NCBI GenBank assembly: GCA_902795875.1
Contig: CADBND010000040.1
Span: 1-12,299, forward strand
DNA: 12,299 nucleotides
Direction: 5' to 3'
Source of the DNA: an uncultured Erysipelotrichaceae bacterium
GTDB lineage: Bacteria > Bacillota_I > Bacilli_A > Erysipelotrichales > Erysipelotrichaceae
The notes under the pieces are model-generated. The model saw only the letters and a list, made by a program, of their open reading frames with translations. It was not told where the DNA came from and did no database searches. Every line of letters begins with the position of its first letter. The first letter of the stretch is position 1. Positions 1 through 6,412 of the stretch are shown piece after piece. The position numbers were made by a program, and so were the translations under genes.

Positions 1-577
1 AAGAAAACAGGATCGACAGGGTCATCGTGATCATCTGTACCAGGTTTTTGTTGCGCATGCCTTTCAGAAAGGCCATCATGGTCATGACGATGAGAAATAC
101 CATCAGCAAGGGGATGATGGGCAAAAGCAGAAGCACCGGGATGAGAAGAAGATAGAAGCTGATCTTCTGTGAAGTCATATAGCCATAGAGGCAGAAGGGT
201 ACCAATGCCAGAATCGCTTCTTCGAAGTATATGTATATCAGTACCGTATTGATCTTGGCAGAAAGGATCTCATAGGACTTTAGCGGAAGGGAAAGCAGGC
301 TGGCGTTGTCTTTCGAGAAGTAGCAGGTGTTGATACACGAGACGATGGTCGTGAAAAGGATCAGCGTGACGATCGCCGAAAGGATGTAGCCGATGAAGGC
401 AGCTTCCTGCTTGATGGCGATGAGTCCTTCCAGGATCTGATAGGAGAGAAAGCCCATCGCGATGGCCAGATAGGCCAAAAGAAAGGCATAAAGAAGGATG
501 TTTCTTTTCTTCTTTCCGCTTATGGAAAAAGAGGACAGCAAAGAGATCTTCGTCAGAAGAAAGATATTCCTAAACAT
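1..577 (-). CDS. ABC-2-type exporter permease, YthQ/ABC_tran_2-like (C-terminus off the window)
   Basis: This is the membrane subunit of an ABC exporter. It is read on the minus strand from an ATG at 577, and the reading frame stays open to the window edge, giving about 192 residues of N-terminal sequence. The start overlaps the ATPase stop by 8 nt (570-577), typical of translational coupling. My translation begins MFRNIFLLTKISLLSSF and has hydrophobic segments at about residues 28-47, 60-82, 110-132 and 140-168. A conserved-looking stretch (CYFSKDNASLLSLPLKSYEI) sits between the second and third; the pattern 'FSKD..LLSLP' is typical of the Bacillus YthQ-type putative ABC exporter family (PF16949), from memory. 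The substrate cannot be told. The missing C-terminal part should hold further membrane helices. Family assignment is fairly confident; function is only 'export permease'. Confidence 0.8.
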   Translation of the reverse strand, partial: MFRNIFLLTKISLLSSFSISGKKKRNILLYAFLLAYLAIAMGFLSYQILEGLIAIKQEAAFIGYILSAIVTLILFTTIVSCINTCYFSKDNASLLSLPLKSYEILSAKINTVLIYIYFEEAILALVPFCLYGYMTSQKISFYLLLIPVLLLLPIIPLLMVFLIVMTMMAFLKGMRNKNLVQMITMTLSILFS

Positions 578-1289
578 TTTCCGTGATCTCCAGGAACAGT
601 GCTTCGAGCGACTTGTCTTCGCTGAAGGTCTTGCGCATCTCTTCCAGTGTTCCGACAAAAAGCAGTTTTCCTTTGTTTATGATGCCGACACGGTCGCAGA
701 TCTTTTCCGCAACGTCGAGGACGTGGGTGGAGAAGAAAACGCACTTGCCTTCATCGGCGTGTTTGCGCATGCGTTCCTTCAGATCGAAGGAAGAACGGGG
801 ATCAAGTCCTGTCATCGGTTCATCGAGGATCCAGTTTTGCGGATCGTGTAAGAGGCAGCCGCAGATGATGATCTTCTGGCGCATGCCATGGGAGTAGGAT
901 TCGATCCTGTTATTTAGGGCATCGCTGATCTCGAAACGTTTCGTCAGTTCTTCGATGATTTCTTTCCGGTTTTCGACCTGATAGATGTCAGCCATGAAAT
1001 TGAGGTATTCGATCCCTTTCAGAGAAAGAAACTGATCGGGGTCGTCGGAGACATAGCCGAGTCTTTTTTTCGCTTCGATGGGGTCTTTACTGATGTCGAT
1101 CCCGTCGATCAGGATATTTCCTTCATCGATGTTCAATATCCCCGTCAGCATGCGGATGCTGGTGGATTTTCCGGCACCGTTCGGTCCTAAGAAGCCGAAT
1201 ATCTCGCCATCGTTTACTGTCAGCGTTAAACCGTCGAGTGCCTTCACACCCGCCTTATAGGATTTGGAGACGTTCTTAAATTCTATCAT
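570..1289 (-). CDS. ABC transporter ATP-binding protein (ABC-2 exporter type)
   Basis: Cytoplasmic ATPase of 239 residues that would power the permease encoded immediately downstream. Walker A is GPNGAGKST at residues 35-43. The signature loop is YSHGMRQK (132-139), a common variant in drug/lantibiotic-exporter ATPases of the BcrA/YthP type. Walker B is WILDEP (153-158, catalytic E157), the D-loop follows as GLD (161-163), and the switch histidine is H189 in STH. All ATP-hydrolysis residues are therefore present, and the length is normal for a single nucleotide-binding domain. The start at 1289 is supported by GGGAGG (complement of 1299-1304) about 9 nt upstream and by an extended -10 box further up. 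With only one ATPase and one visible permease gene, the complex probably has two ATPase copies. The substrate is unknown. Confidence 0.95.
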   Translation of the reverse strand: MIEFKNVSKSYKAGVKALDGLTLTVNDGEIFGFLGPNGAGKSTSIRMLTGILNIDEGNILIDGIDISKDPIEAKKRLGYVSDDPDQFLSLKGIEYLNFMADIYQVENRKEIIEELTKRFEISDALNNRIESYSHGMRQKIIICGCLLHDPQNWILDEPMTGLDPRSSFDLKERMRKHADEGKCVFFSTHVLDVAEKICDRVGIINKGKLLFVGTLEEMRKTFSEDKSLEALFLEITENV

Positions 1290-1331
1290 TATATGATCCT
1301 CCCTTATTTCACAGGAAAAATATCAAGTACG

Positions 1332-1340
1332 ATTATATCA
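1332..1340 (-). promoter_or_regulatory. Extended -10 promoter element for the ABC exporter operon
   Basis: On the minus strand the sequence reads TGATATAAT: a perfect TATAAT (1332-1337) preceded by TGn (1338-1340), an extended -10 for the housekeeping sigma factor. No good -35 box is visible at 16-18 nt, which an extended -10 can tolerate. Transcription would begin near 1325 and give a leader of about 35 nt containing the GGGAGG ribosome site. Assignment rests on motif match and position only. Confidence 0.55.
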
Positions 1341-1380
1341 TCTTTGGATAGGAGTATACAGTCTGTCGAAACGGGAGTAG

Positions 1381-1386
1381 TATAAT
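1381..1386 (+). promoter_or_regulatory. -10 box placed 9 nt before the membrane-protein start codon
   Basis: A perfect TATAAT ends 9 nt before the ATG at 1396. An in-frame TAG at 1378-1380 means the ATG at 1396 is the first possible ATG start. The only SD-like string, GGGAG at 1373-1377, lies 18 nt upstream, too far for normal use. If this box is used, transcription starts at or within a few nt of the ATG, so the mRNA would be leaderless. No convincing -35 hexamer was found. Confidence 0.45.
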
Positions 1387-1395
1387 CATAATGTA

Positions 1396-2202
1396 ATGAA
1401 AAAGCTGCTTATCATAGGGATACTGTTACTGTCGTCCCTGAATCATTTCAACGGGCATTATCAGACGACTACGATCGGGTTTGAGAATATCGAAGGGACC
1501 TGTTATGCGACGCTTCTGTCAGATAAGGCGGTGAGCGGTACTTGGAGCACAAAACAGGAACTCGATCTGGCGGTCTCGGATGATGTGCTGACGTTTTTCC
1601 GGGAATATGAAGATGAAGATCACTACTTCTTTCTGAATTATCTGCAGGATGTGAGCGAAGGAAAGATGTATTGGCCGATCTATCCGCCCGAGCGTTTTAA
1701 GGTCTTGCTTTACCGTCCGGACAACGGGGAGCTTGCGATCAGTGACAAGATCGACCGCTATGCCCTAAACAGTACGTTTTCCGCTGTGATCGAAAACGGG
1801 AATATCGTGTTAGAAAGAAACTATGACTATCCAAGGCTGATCATGATCACACTTATTCGTATCGTGATATTGACCGCGGTGTCTTTTCTTGTGACATGGA
1901 TCTATTCGCAAAGGGATAAGCATATCCTGCGCCTGTTTTTGGTCAGTGAGCTGGTTTTTCAGGTCTTACTGAATCTGGGGATCTCTGCCTACAGTTTCCG
2001 TTACGGTTTCAGCATAATGGAGTATATGGCGGTATTCTGGGTTTTATATCTGATCTGCTTCCTGATGCAGGGCTATCTGTATTCCAAAAGGACAACTATG
2101 ACGGCTATGCCGTATTTGTGTTCCTTTTTCAGCAATATCACGGCTTATGGTGTCGGACTGATCCTGCTGGATCTGTTTCCGGCTTTGTATACGATCGAAT
2201 AG
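1396..2202 (+). CDS. Multi-pass membrane protein of unknown function with an N-terminal extracytoplasmic domain
   Basis: I do not recognise this 268-residue protein. It begins with a lysine pair and a hydrophobic stretch (residues about 4-16), consistent with a signal peptide or anchor. An extracytoplasmic-looking soluble region of about 125 residues follows (about 20-145), rich in acidic and aromatic residues. Four predicted membrane helices come next (about 147-170, 177-199, 207-229, 238-262). No catalytic motif is evident. The start at 1396 is forced by an upstream in-frame stop. It lies divergent from the ABC exporter and 17 nt upstream of a DUF1349 gene, with which it is probably co-transcribed. 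The layout, a soluble domain followed by four C-terminal helices, could suit a sensor or an assembly protein, but that is a guess. Confidence 0.85.
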   Translation: MKKLLIIGILLLSSLNHFNGHYQTTTIGFENIEGTCYATLLSDKAVSGTWSTKQELDLAVSDDVLTFFREYEDEDHYFFLNYLQDVSEGKMYWPIYPPERFKVLLYRPDNGELAISDKIDRYALNSTFSAVIENGNIVLERNYDYPRLIMITLIRIVILTAVSFLVTWIYSQRDKHILRLFLVSELVFQVLLNLGISAYSFRYGFSIMEYMAVFWVLYLICFLMQGYLYSKRTTMTAMPYLCSFFSNITAYGVGLILLDLFPALYTIE

Positions 2203-2219
2203 CGTAGGGAGATGAAAAG

Positions 2220-2831
2220 ATGAAGATCGACACAGGAAAAATGGAATGGACGCGTGCACCGAAGAAATATGAGATCGAGGAAGACAAGATAAGTATCACG
2301 ACCGATCCGCATACCGACCTTTGGCAAAGGACCTACTATCATTTCCGCAACGACAACGCTCCGCTCTTACAGATGGAGAGCGATGAGAACTATTTCTCTT
2401 TCATCGTAAAGACGGATTTCAGAAAGAGCCATCACCGTTTTGATCAGTGCGGCATCGTGATGTATCTGGACTCCGAGAACTGGATCAAAGCTTCCGTGGA
2501 ATATGAAAACGAGTCTTTCCAGCATCTGGGTTCCGTTGTCACCAATGGCGGCTATTCGGATTGGGCGACGACAGAGATCCCGGCAGATCGCAAAGTGATG
2601 TGGTACCGTTTCAGCCGCAGAGAAGATGATTACTGTGTGGAGTGTTCGGATGACGGAAAGAGCTTTTCGCAGATGCGCATCGCTCACATGGAGAAGGGAA
2701 AGGGAAAGATCCGTTTCGGGATCTATGCCTGTTCACCGGAGGATTCTTCCTTCGAGGCGGTCTTCACGGATATGGAGATCACGGAATGTGCCTGGCACGC
2801 ACATGACGGACAACAGCCTGACCAAGATTAG
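2220..2831 (+). CDS. DUF1349 / REE1-like concanavalin-A-fold protein
   Basis: A 203-residue soluble protein without signal peptide or membrane segment, so probably cytoplasmic. The pattern of short beta strands with conserved aromatic and glycine positions fits the DUF1349 family: FSFIVKTDF near residue 60, then QCGIVMYLDSENWIKASVEY near 77-96, and a C-terminal GKIRFGIYACSP near 162-173. These are bacterial relatives of yeast Ree1, a beta-sandwich resembling concanavalin-A lectins/glucanases. Length is typical. The biochemical role of the bacterial members is not established; carbohydrate binding is the usual suggestion from the fold. AGGGAG at about 2206-2211 is a good ribosome site with 8-nt spacing. 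It is probably the second gene of an operon with the membrane protein and is followed directly by a strong terminator. Confidence 0.85.
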   Translation: MKIDTGKMEWTRAPKKYEIEEDKISITTDPHTDLWQRTYYHFRNDNAPLLQMESDENYFSFIVKTDFRKSHHRFDQCGIVMYLDSENWIKASVEYENESFQHLGSVVTNGGYSDWATTEIPADRKVMWYRFSRREDDYCVECSDDGKSFSQMRIAHMEKGKGKIRFGIYACSPEDSSFEAVFTDMEITECAWHAHDGQQPDQD

Positions 2832-2832
2832 A

Positions 2833-2855
2833 AAAACCGTCTTCAGGACGGTTTT
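2833..2855. terminator. Bidirectional intrinsic terminator between convergent genes
   Basis: A perfect 9-bp inverted repeat, AAAACCGTC ... GACGGTTTT, encloses a 5-base loop (TTCAG, 2842-2846). The T-run on the right ends plus-strand transcripts of the DUF1349 gene, and the A-run on the left gives the matching U-run for minus-strand transcripts of the CPBP gene. It begins 1 nt after the plus-strand stop codon and lies 18 nt beyond the minus-strand stop. Confidence 0.88.
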
Positions 2856-2873
2856 CAAATACCTCTATATTGT

Positions 2874-3584
2874 TTATTGTTTCTCTTTCGGGACAAGATA
2901 GAAGGCATAGACTGTTTCGACCACAAGCAGTATGGCGAAGATCACCAATTGAAGATTGGAGGCGGAGGTGGCTTCTTGTATATAGATGCGGTTGGTGAGA
3001 TCGATCAGAAAATGAATAAGGACGATCTCAAACAGAGATCCGTTTTTCAGGTAGAGGGCCGCCAGAACAAGTCCGATCACAAAGGAATAGACGGTCTGGA
3101 TGAGAGTCCCAAGAACGTTTCCGCCGACGATATTGGTGAGGTGGAAAAGTGCAAAAACGATAGCTGACATCAGCATGGCTCCGCTGTCTTTGTAGTCGTT
3201 TTTCCTGAGATTATAGATGAAGATGCCGCGGAATATGACTTCTTCAAATAGTGCCGGGGCAAGGGCGGTGATGACCGCTTTGAGGATGATGTCCGGTGTG
3301 GCGAATGATGTTCCGGAACTCAGGTTGTAATAAAGGTTCCATACCGGGATCAGAAGTATCGGAAGAAGATATAGTAGTCTTCCAAAAAGTTTGCAGTTTT
3401 TGAAGGCTTTATGGAAGACCAGAAGCAAAATGATCGCAACAGCGATCCTTGCCAGAGACGTGCTTAAGTCAGGGTCCAGGTCGAAGATGCTTCCGACAAG
3501 GACACCGATCCCGGCAAGCAGGAAAGAAACGATGATCAGGATGATCTCAAACAGGATGGGATGTTTTTCTGCGTATTTGTACAT
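2874..3584 (-). CDS. CPBP family intramembrane metalloprotease
   Basis: A 236-residue polytopic membrane protein of the CPBP (CAAX protease and bacteriocin-processing, Abi/Rce1-like) family. The three diagnostic motifs are intact: EEVIFRG (E114, E115, R119), FALFH (F144, H148) and HFLID (H191, D195). In the archaeal Rce1 structure these positions form the catalytic centre inside the membrane. Six to eight hydrophobic stretches are visible, including about residues 10-34, 44-57, 70-88 and 207-231. The start at 3584 (MYKYAEKHP) is chosen because AAGGAG (complement of 3590-3595) lies 5 nt upstream; the open frame extends further into the divergent regulatory region, but no ribosome site supports an earlier start. 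Members act in prenyl-protein processing, bacteriocin self-immunity or other regulated proteolysis; no bacteriocin genes are nearby, so the role here is open. Confidence 0.9.
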   Translation of the reverse strand: MYKYAEKHPILFEIILIIVSFLLAGIGVLVGSIFDLDPDLSTSLARIAVAIILLLVFHKAFKNCKLFGRLLYLLPILLIPVWNLYYNLSSGTSFATPDIILKAVITALAPALFEEVIFRGIFIYNLRKNDYKDSGAMLMSAIVFALFHLTNIVGGNVLGTLIQTVYSFVIGLVLAALYLKNGSLFEIVLIHFLIDLTNRIYIQEATSASNLQLVIFAILLVVETVYAFYLVPKEKQ

Positions 3585-3589
3585 GTGGA

Positions 3590-3595
3590 CTCCTT
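3590..3595 (-). promoter_or_regulatory. Ribosome-binding site deciding the CPBP start
   Basis: The minus strand reads AAGGAG, a near-perfect Shine-Dalgarno, 5 nt before the ATG at 3584. It argues against the longer upstream-extended reading frame. Confidence 0.75.
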
Positions 3596-3609
3596 TTGTA
3601 AACAAGTCC

Positions 3610-3615
3610 ATTATA
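3610..3615 (-). promoter_or_regulatory. -10 box for the CPBP gene
   Basis: A perfect minus-strand TATAAT within GCGCTATAATG. Transcription would start near 3603, leaving a leader of about 20 nt that contains the AAGGAG site. No clear -35 hexamer is present. The same 11-base string GCGCTATAATG occurs on the plus strand at 6366-6376, upstream of the hydrolase operon. Confidence 0.5.
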
Positions 3616-3660
3616 GCGCGTGATCGTATGATGCCGGTGGATACTTGTTTCACTAATTCG

Positions 3661-3666
3661 TATAAT
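3661..3666 (+). promoter_or_regulatory. -10 box placed 9 nt before the FAD oxidoreductase start codon
   Basis: A perfect TATAAT is followed after 9 nt by the ATG at 3676. A weak -35 candidate TGGATA (3638-3643, 4 of 6 matches to TTGACA) lies 17 nt upstream. There is no Shine-Dalgarno between box and ATG, only an A-rich spacer, so the mRNA may be leaderless or nearly so. Confidence 0.5.
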
Positions 3667-3675
3667 AAAAAAGAA

Positions 3676-4923
3676 ATGAGTGAAAAAAACAAGGGAAAGA
3701 AAAGGATCGTCTGTATCGGGGCAGGTGCTTCGGGCCTGTTTTTCGCTTTGAACTGTGCCGATGCGGAGAACGAGGTCATCCTTCTTGATTCGAATGCGAA
3801 GGTGGGAAGGAAGATGTATATCTCCGGCAAGGGCCGATGCAACATCACCAACGATTGCGAGGTGAAGGAATTCATCGGGAACATCGTAAGGAATCCCCGT
3901 TTCCTGTATTCGGCGATAAACAATTTCAAACCTGCCGATACGATCGCTTTTTTCAATGAACACGGCTGTCCTTTGAAGACGGAGCGGGGGAACCGCGTCT
4001 TTCCGGTCTCCGATCATGCGTCTGATATCATCGACTGTCTTTTCTTCGCATGCCGCAAGGCGGGCGTAAAGATCGAATTTGAAAAAACGGTAAAGGAGAT
4101 CCGAAAGGAAAAGGAGGGTTTCCTTGTTTCCTGCGCGGACAGGGACTACCACGCTGACGCAGTGGTGATCGCTACAGGTGGCAGATCATATCCTTCGACC
4201 GGTTCGACGGGAGACGGTTACCGTTTTGCGGAAAGTCTTGGTCATCATATCGTCGATCTCAAGAGCGCTCTTTGTCCGATACGGGTCAAGGAGTTCATTC
4301 CCAGAGAGTGTCTGAGAATGACTTTAAAGAACGTCTCTTTATCGGCTCATAACGCTTCGTTTAAAAAGACACTGTTTGGCGATCTGGAATTCTTGCCCGG
4401 TGCCTTGAGCGGTCCGATCGCGCTTTCGATGTCTTCTCTGATCAACCGTCTTGAGGATCTTTCGGTCGAGGTCGATCTGAAACCGGGACTGGATGAGGAG
4501 AAACTGGATAAGCGTCTGCTTCGGGAGATCGAGGTTGCGCCAAACAAGGATGTCTATCATCTTCTGGGGACTTTGCTTCCAAGGGAATTCTGTTCCTTCT
4601 TTATTGAACAGACAAAGACCGATACATCGATCAAACTGAATTCCTTTACGAAGGCGATGCGTAGTAAGCTCCTTCATGATCTGAAGCATTTTCCGTTTAC
4701 TTTCGATGGGCTTGAGGATATCGATAAGGGGATCGTTACCAGTGGCGGTGTCGATGTGAAGGAGGTCGATCCCAGGACGATGGAGTCGAAGCTATGTAAA
4801 GGAGTCTATTTTATCGGTGAGGTGCTGGATGTGGATGCCTTTACCGGCGGTTTCAATATGCAGATAGCGCTGTCGACAGGTCATGCCTGTGCGATGGCTT
4901 TGAAGAAGGAAGATCACGATTGA
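3676..4923 (+). CDS. HI0933/YhiN-family FAD-binding oxidoreductase
   Basis: A cytoplasmic 415-residue flavoprotein of the HI0933/YhiN family (PF03486, often labelled 'aminoacetone oxidase family FAD-binding enzyme'). The N-terminal Rossmann motif GAGASG is at residues 15-20, with acidic D38 at the end of the second strand for the FAD ribose. The family hallmark GRKMYISGKGRCNITN is at 44-59, ATGGRSYPSTGSTGDG at about 166-181, and the C-terminal FAD-contact segment with GEVLDVDAFTGGFN at 381-394. Length is normal for the family. The start is set at 3676 because the FAD motif then sits about 15 residues from the N-terminus as in homologues; the frame is open back to 3391, but that part overlaps the divergent CPBP gene and has no ribosome site. 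The physiological substrate of this family remains uncertain. The GH25 gene follows almost directly and may be co-transcribed. Confidence 0.93.
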   Translation: MSEKNKGKKRIVCIGAGASGLFFALNCADAENEVILLDSNAKVGRKMYISGKGRCNITNDCEVKEFIGNIVRNPRFLYSAINNFKPADTIAFFNEHGCPLKTERGNRVFPVSDHASDIIDCLFFACRKAGVKIEFEKTVKEIRKEKEGFLVSCADRDYHADAVVIATGGRSYPSTGSTGDGYRFAESLGHHIVDLKSALCPIRVKEFIPRECLRMTLKNVSLSAHNASFKKTLFGDLEFLPGALSGPIALSMSSLINRLEDLSVEVDLKPGLDEEKLDKRLLREIEVAPNKDVYHLLGTLLPREFCSFFIEQTKTDTSIKLNSFTKAMRSKLLHDLKHFPFTFDGLEDIDKGIVTSGGVDVKEVDPRTMESKLCKGVYFIGEVLDVDAFTGGFNMQIALSTGHACAMALKKEDHD

Positions 4924-4945
4924 GGTGGTCTTTTTTGAGAGGGGT

Positions 4946-6358
4946 ATGTTAAAGAGGTACTTTTTGAATAAAAGAAACAGGATGGGGATACTGATCGCGG
5001 TCGCTGTCTTTCTTATGCTTTTGATCCTGTCCATGCCGAAGATCTCTTTCAATGAGGGATACCGGATCCTGGAAAGAGGAGGTTCCTATCATTCGTTAGA
5101 TGCCATATCTTCGCTCGAGGGAAATGTGAAGGCGGATAGCGCGTTTCTTTATGCGGAAAAGATCGGCGGATATGATATGCATTACACGGTCAAAAGAGCT
5201 TTCTTTTCCAAGGAATACACTTTTCATTATGAAGTGGTCGATACGATCCCGCCTGTATTGACAGTGAAAGACGATACGGTGTCTGTCTTCGTCGATACGC
5301 CTTATTCGTATGAGGATGTTTTAAATAATGTCTCGACCAATGAGGGAACGCTGGAATACGATACGGATCTCGATAATCTTTTTCCGGGGGAATATACGGT
5401 GAATGTGAGAGCTGTGGATGAGGCAGGTAACAGTTCTTCTGTCTCTTACAGAGTTCGTGTTCCGGATGAGGAAGCACCTTTTGTCCTGGATGGAGGCTAT
5501 GGGATCGAGATATTGCGGGGAAGTGATTTTGATATACGGGAATATATCAGTTACGGTGACAACGCTGATCCCGATCCGGAACTGATCGTCGAGGGAAAGG
5601 TGAATCCTTCGAAGATCGGAAAGTATCCGCTGCATCTGTCTTTGAAGGATGCTTCGGAAAATGAAACAAAGTGGGATACGAGTATAGAAGTGATACGAAA
5701 AAGGAAAGAGGAAGAAGACGATCAGGAAGAGGAGCCGGTCGAATTTTCTGATTTCAGAAAAGATCAGGCAGGACAAGGCAGAAGATTCGGTGTCGATGTT
5801 TCGGAATGGCAGGGAGATATCGATTTTGCGAAGCTGAAGGATGCGGGTTGTGACTTCATCATGATGCGTATCGGTTTTTCCCGGAATGGGACCTTGTATC
5901 TTGATAAGTCTTTCCGGGCAAATCTTGCGGGTGCCAAGAGCGTAGGTATGCCTATAGGCATCTATTATTACAGCAATGATAAAAGCGAAGAGGAAGTGCG
6001 CTCCGTGTTCCGGCAGATCGTCAGTGAACTGGGGGATACGCAACTGGAGCTTCCTGTCGTGTTTGACTGGGAGAACTTCGGGGATTTTCAGGAATATGGG
6101 ATCAGTTTCAAGGATCTTGATCACCTTTATCAGGTCTTTGCGCAAGAGGCTGTAAAGAGAGGCTATGAGCCGATGCTGTATGGAAGCAAGTACTATCTTG
6201 AGAATATCTGGAGATACCGGGAAGAGAGGAATATCTGGCTTGCGCATTATACGGATAAGTCTTCCTATCAGGGAAACTATCGTCTCTGGCAGGTCTGTGC
6301 CTGGGGCAGGATCGATGGGATAGAGGGCAACGTAGATCTTGATGTCCTGTTTTATTAA
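4946..6358 (+). CDS. Membrane-anchored GH25 muramidase (lysozyme) with Ig-like domains
   Basis: A probable cell-wall hydrolase that cleaves peptidoglycan glycan strands. With the ATG at 4946 it has 470 residues: a basic cytoplasmic N-terminus (1-13), a transmembrane anchor without an evident cleavage site (about 14-30), and one or two Ig-like/DUF5011-type repeats. A clear repeat runs from 'DTIPPVLTV' to 'GEYTVNVRAVDEAGNSS' and a second from 'DEEAPF' onward. A charged linker rich in Glu/Asp/Lys follows (about 250-275), then a GH25 catalytic domain (about 281-470). GH25 motifs are complete: DVSEWQG (D284-G290), VFDWEN with D374 and catalytic E376, WLAHY, and the end GIEGNVDLDVLFY. Start choice is uncertain: a GTG at 4925 lies 1 nt after the upstream stop, and the ATG at 4946 has GAGAGGGG just before it; both precede the anchor. 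A role in wall remodelling or turnover is likelier than bacteriocin action because it stays tethered. Confidence 0.92.
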   Translation: MLKRYFLNKRNRMGILIAVAVFLMLLILSMPKISFNEGYRILERGGSYHSLDAISSLEGNVKADSAFLYAEKIGGYDMHYTVKRAFFSKEYTFHYEVVDTIPPVLTVKDDTVSVFVDTPYSYEDVLNNVSTNEGTLEYDTDLDNLFPGEYTVNVRAVDEAGNSSSVSYRVRVPDEEAPFVLDGGYGIEILRGSDFDIREYISYGDNADPDPELIVEGKVNPSKIGKYPLHLSLKDASENETKWDTSIEVIRKRKEEEDDQEEEPVEFSDFRKDQAGQGRRFGVDVSEWQGDIDFAKLKDAGCDFIMMRIGFSRNGTLYLDKSFRANLAGAKSVGMPIGIYYYSNDKSEEEVRSVFRQIVSELGDTQLELPVVFDWENFGDFQEYGISFKDLDHLYQVFAQEAVKRGYEPMLYGSKYYLENIWRYREERNIWLAHYTDKSSYQGNYRLWQVCAWGRIDGIEGNVDLDVLFY

Positions 6359-6368
6359 GATATGGCGC

Positions 6369-6374
6369 TATAAT
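6369..6374 (+). promoter_or_regulatory. -10 box for the hydrolase operon
   Basis: A perfect TATAAT (within GCGCTATAATG) lies 38 nt before the ATG at 6413, giving a predicted leader of about 32 nt that contains AAAGGAG (6401-6407). No terminator hairpin is seen between the GH25 stop at 6358 and this box, so some read-through into the operon is possible. No consensus -35 is visible. Confidence 0.5.
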
Positions 6375-6412
6375 GAGGGTATTCAGACAGAAAAGATAAT
6401 AAAGGAGAAGCT

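Noticed and set aside
873..896. Unusual ABC signature YSHGMRQK instead of LSGGQ
   Set aside because: This variant is common in ABC-2 exporter ATPases of the BcrA/YthP type; Walker A, Walker B and the switch histidine are intact, so it is not evidence of inactivity.
3391..3675. N-terminal extension of the FAD oxidoreductase frame
   Set aside because: It overlaps the divergent CPBP gene and both promoters, has no ribosome site, and homologous flavoproteins begin close to the GxGxxG motif.
3585..3956. N-terminal extension of the CPBP protease frame
   Set aside because: It runs antisense through the start of the flavoprotein gene, while AAGGAG marks the start at 3584.
5321..6247. A 308-codon open frame on the minus strand opposite the GH25 gene
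   Set aside because: It lies antisense to a gene with complete GH25 motifs, has no recognisable domain and no ribosome site; it is a shadow of the coding bias.
6359..6412. Terminator between the GH25 gene and the hydrolase operon
   Set aside because: No inverted repeat with a T-run was found; only a -10 box and ribosome site are visible.
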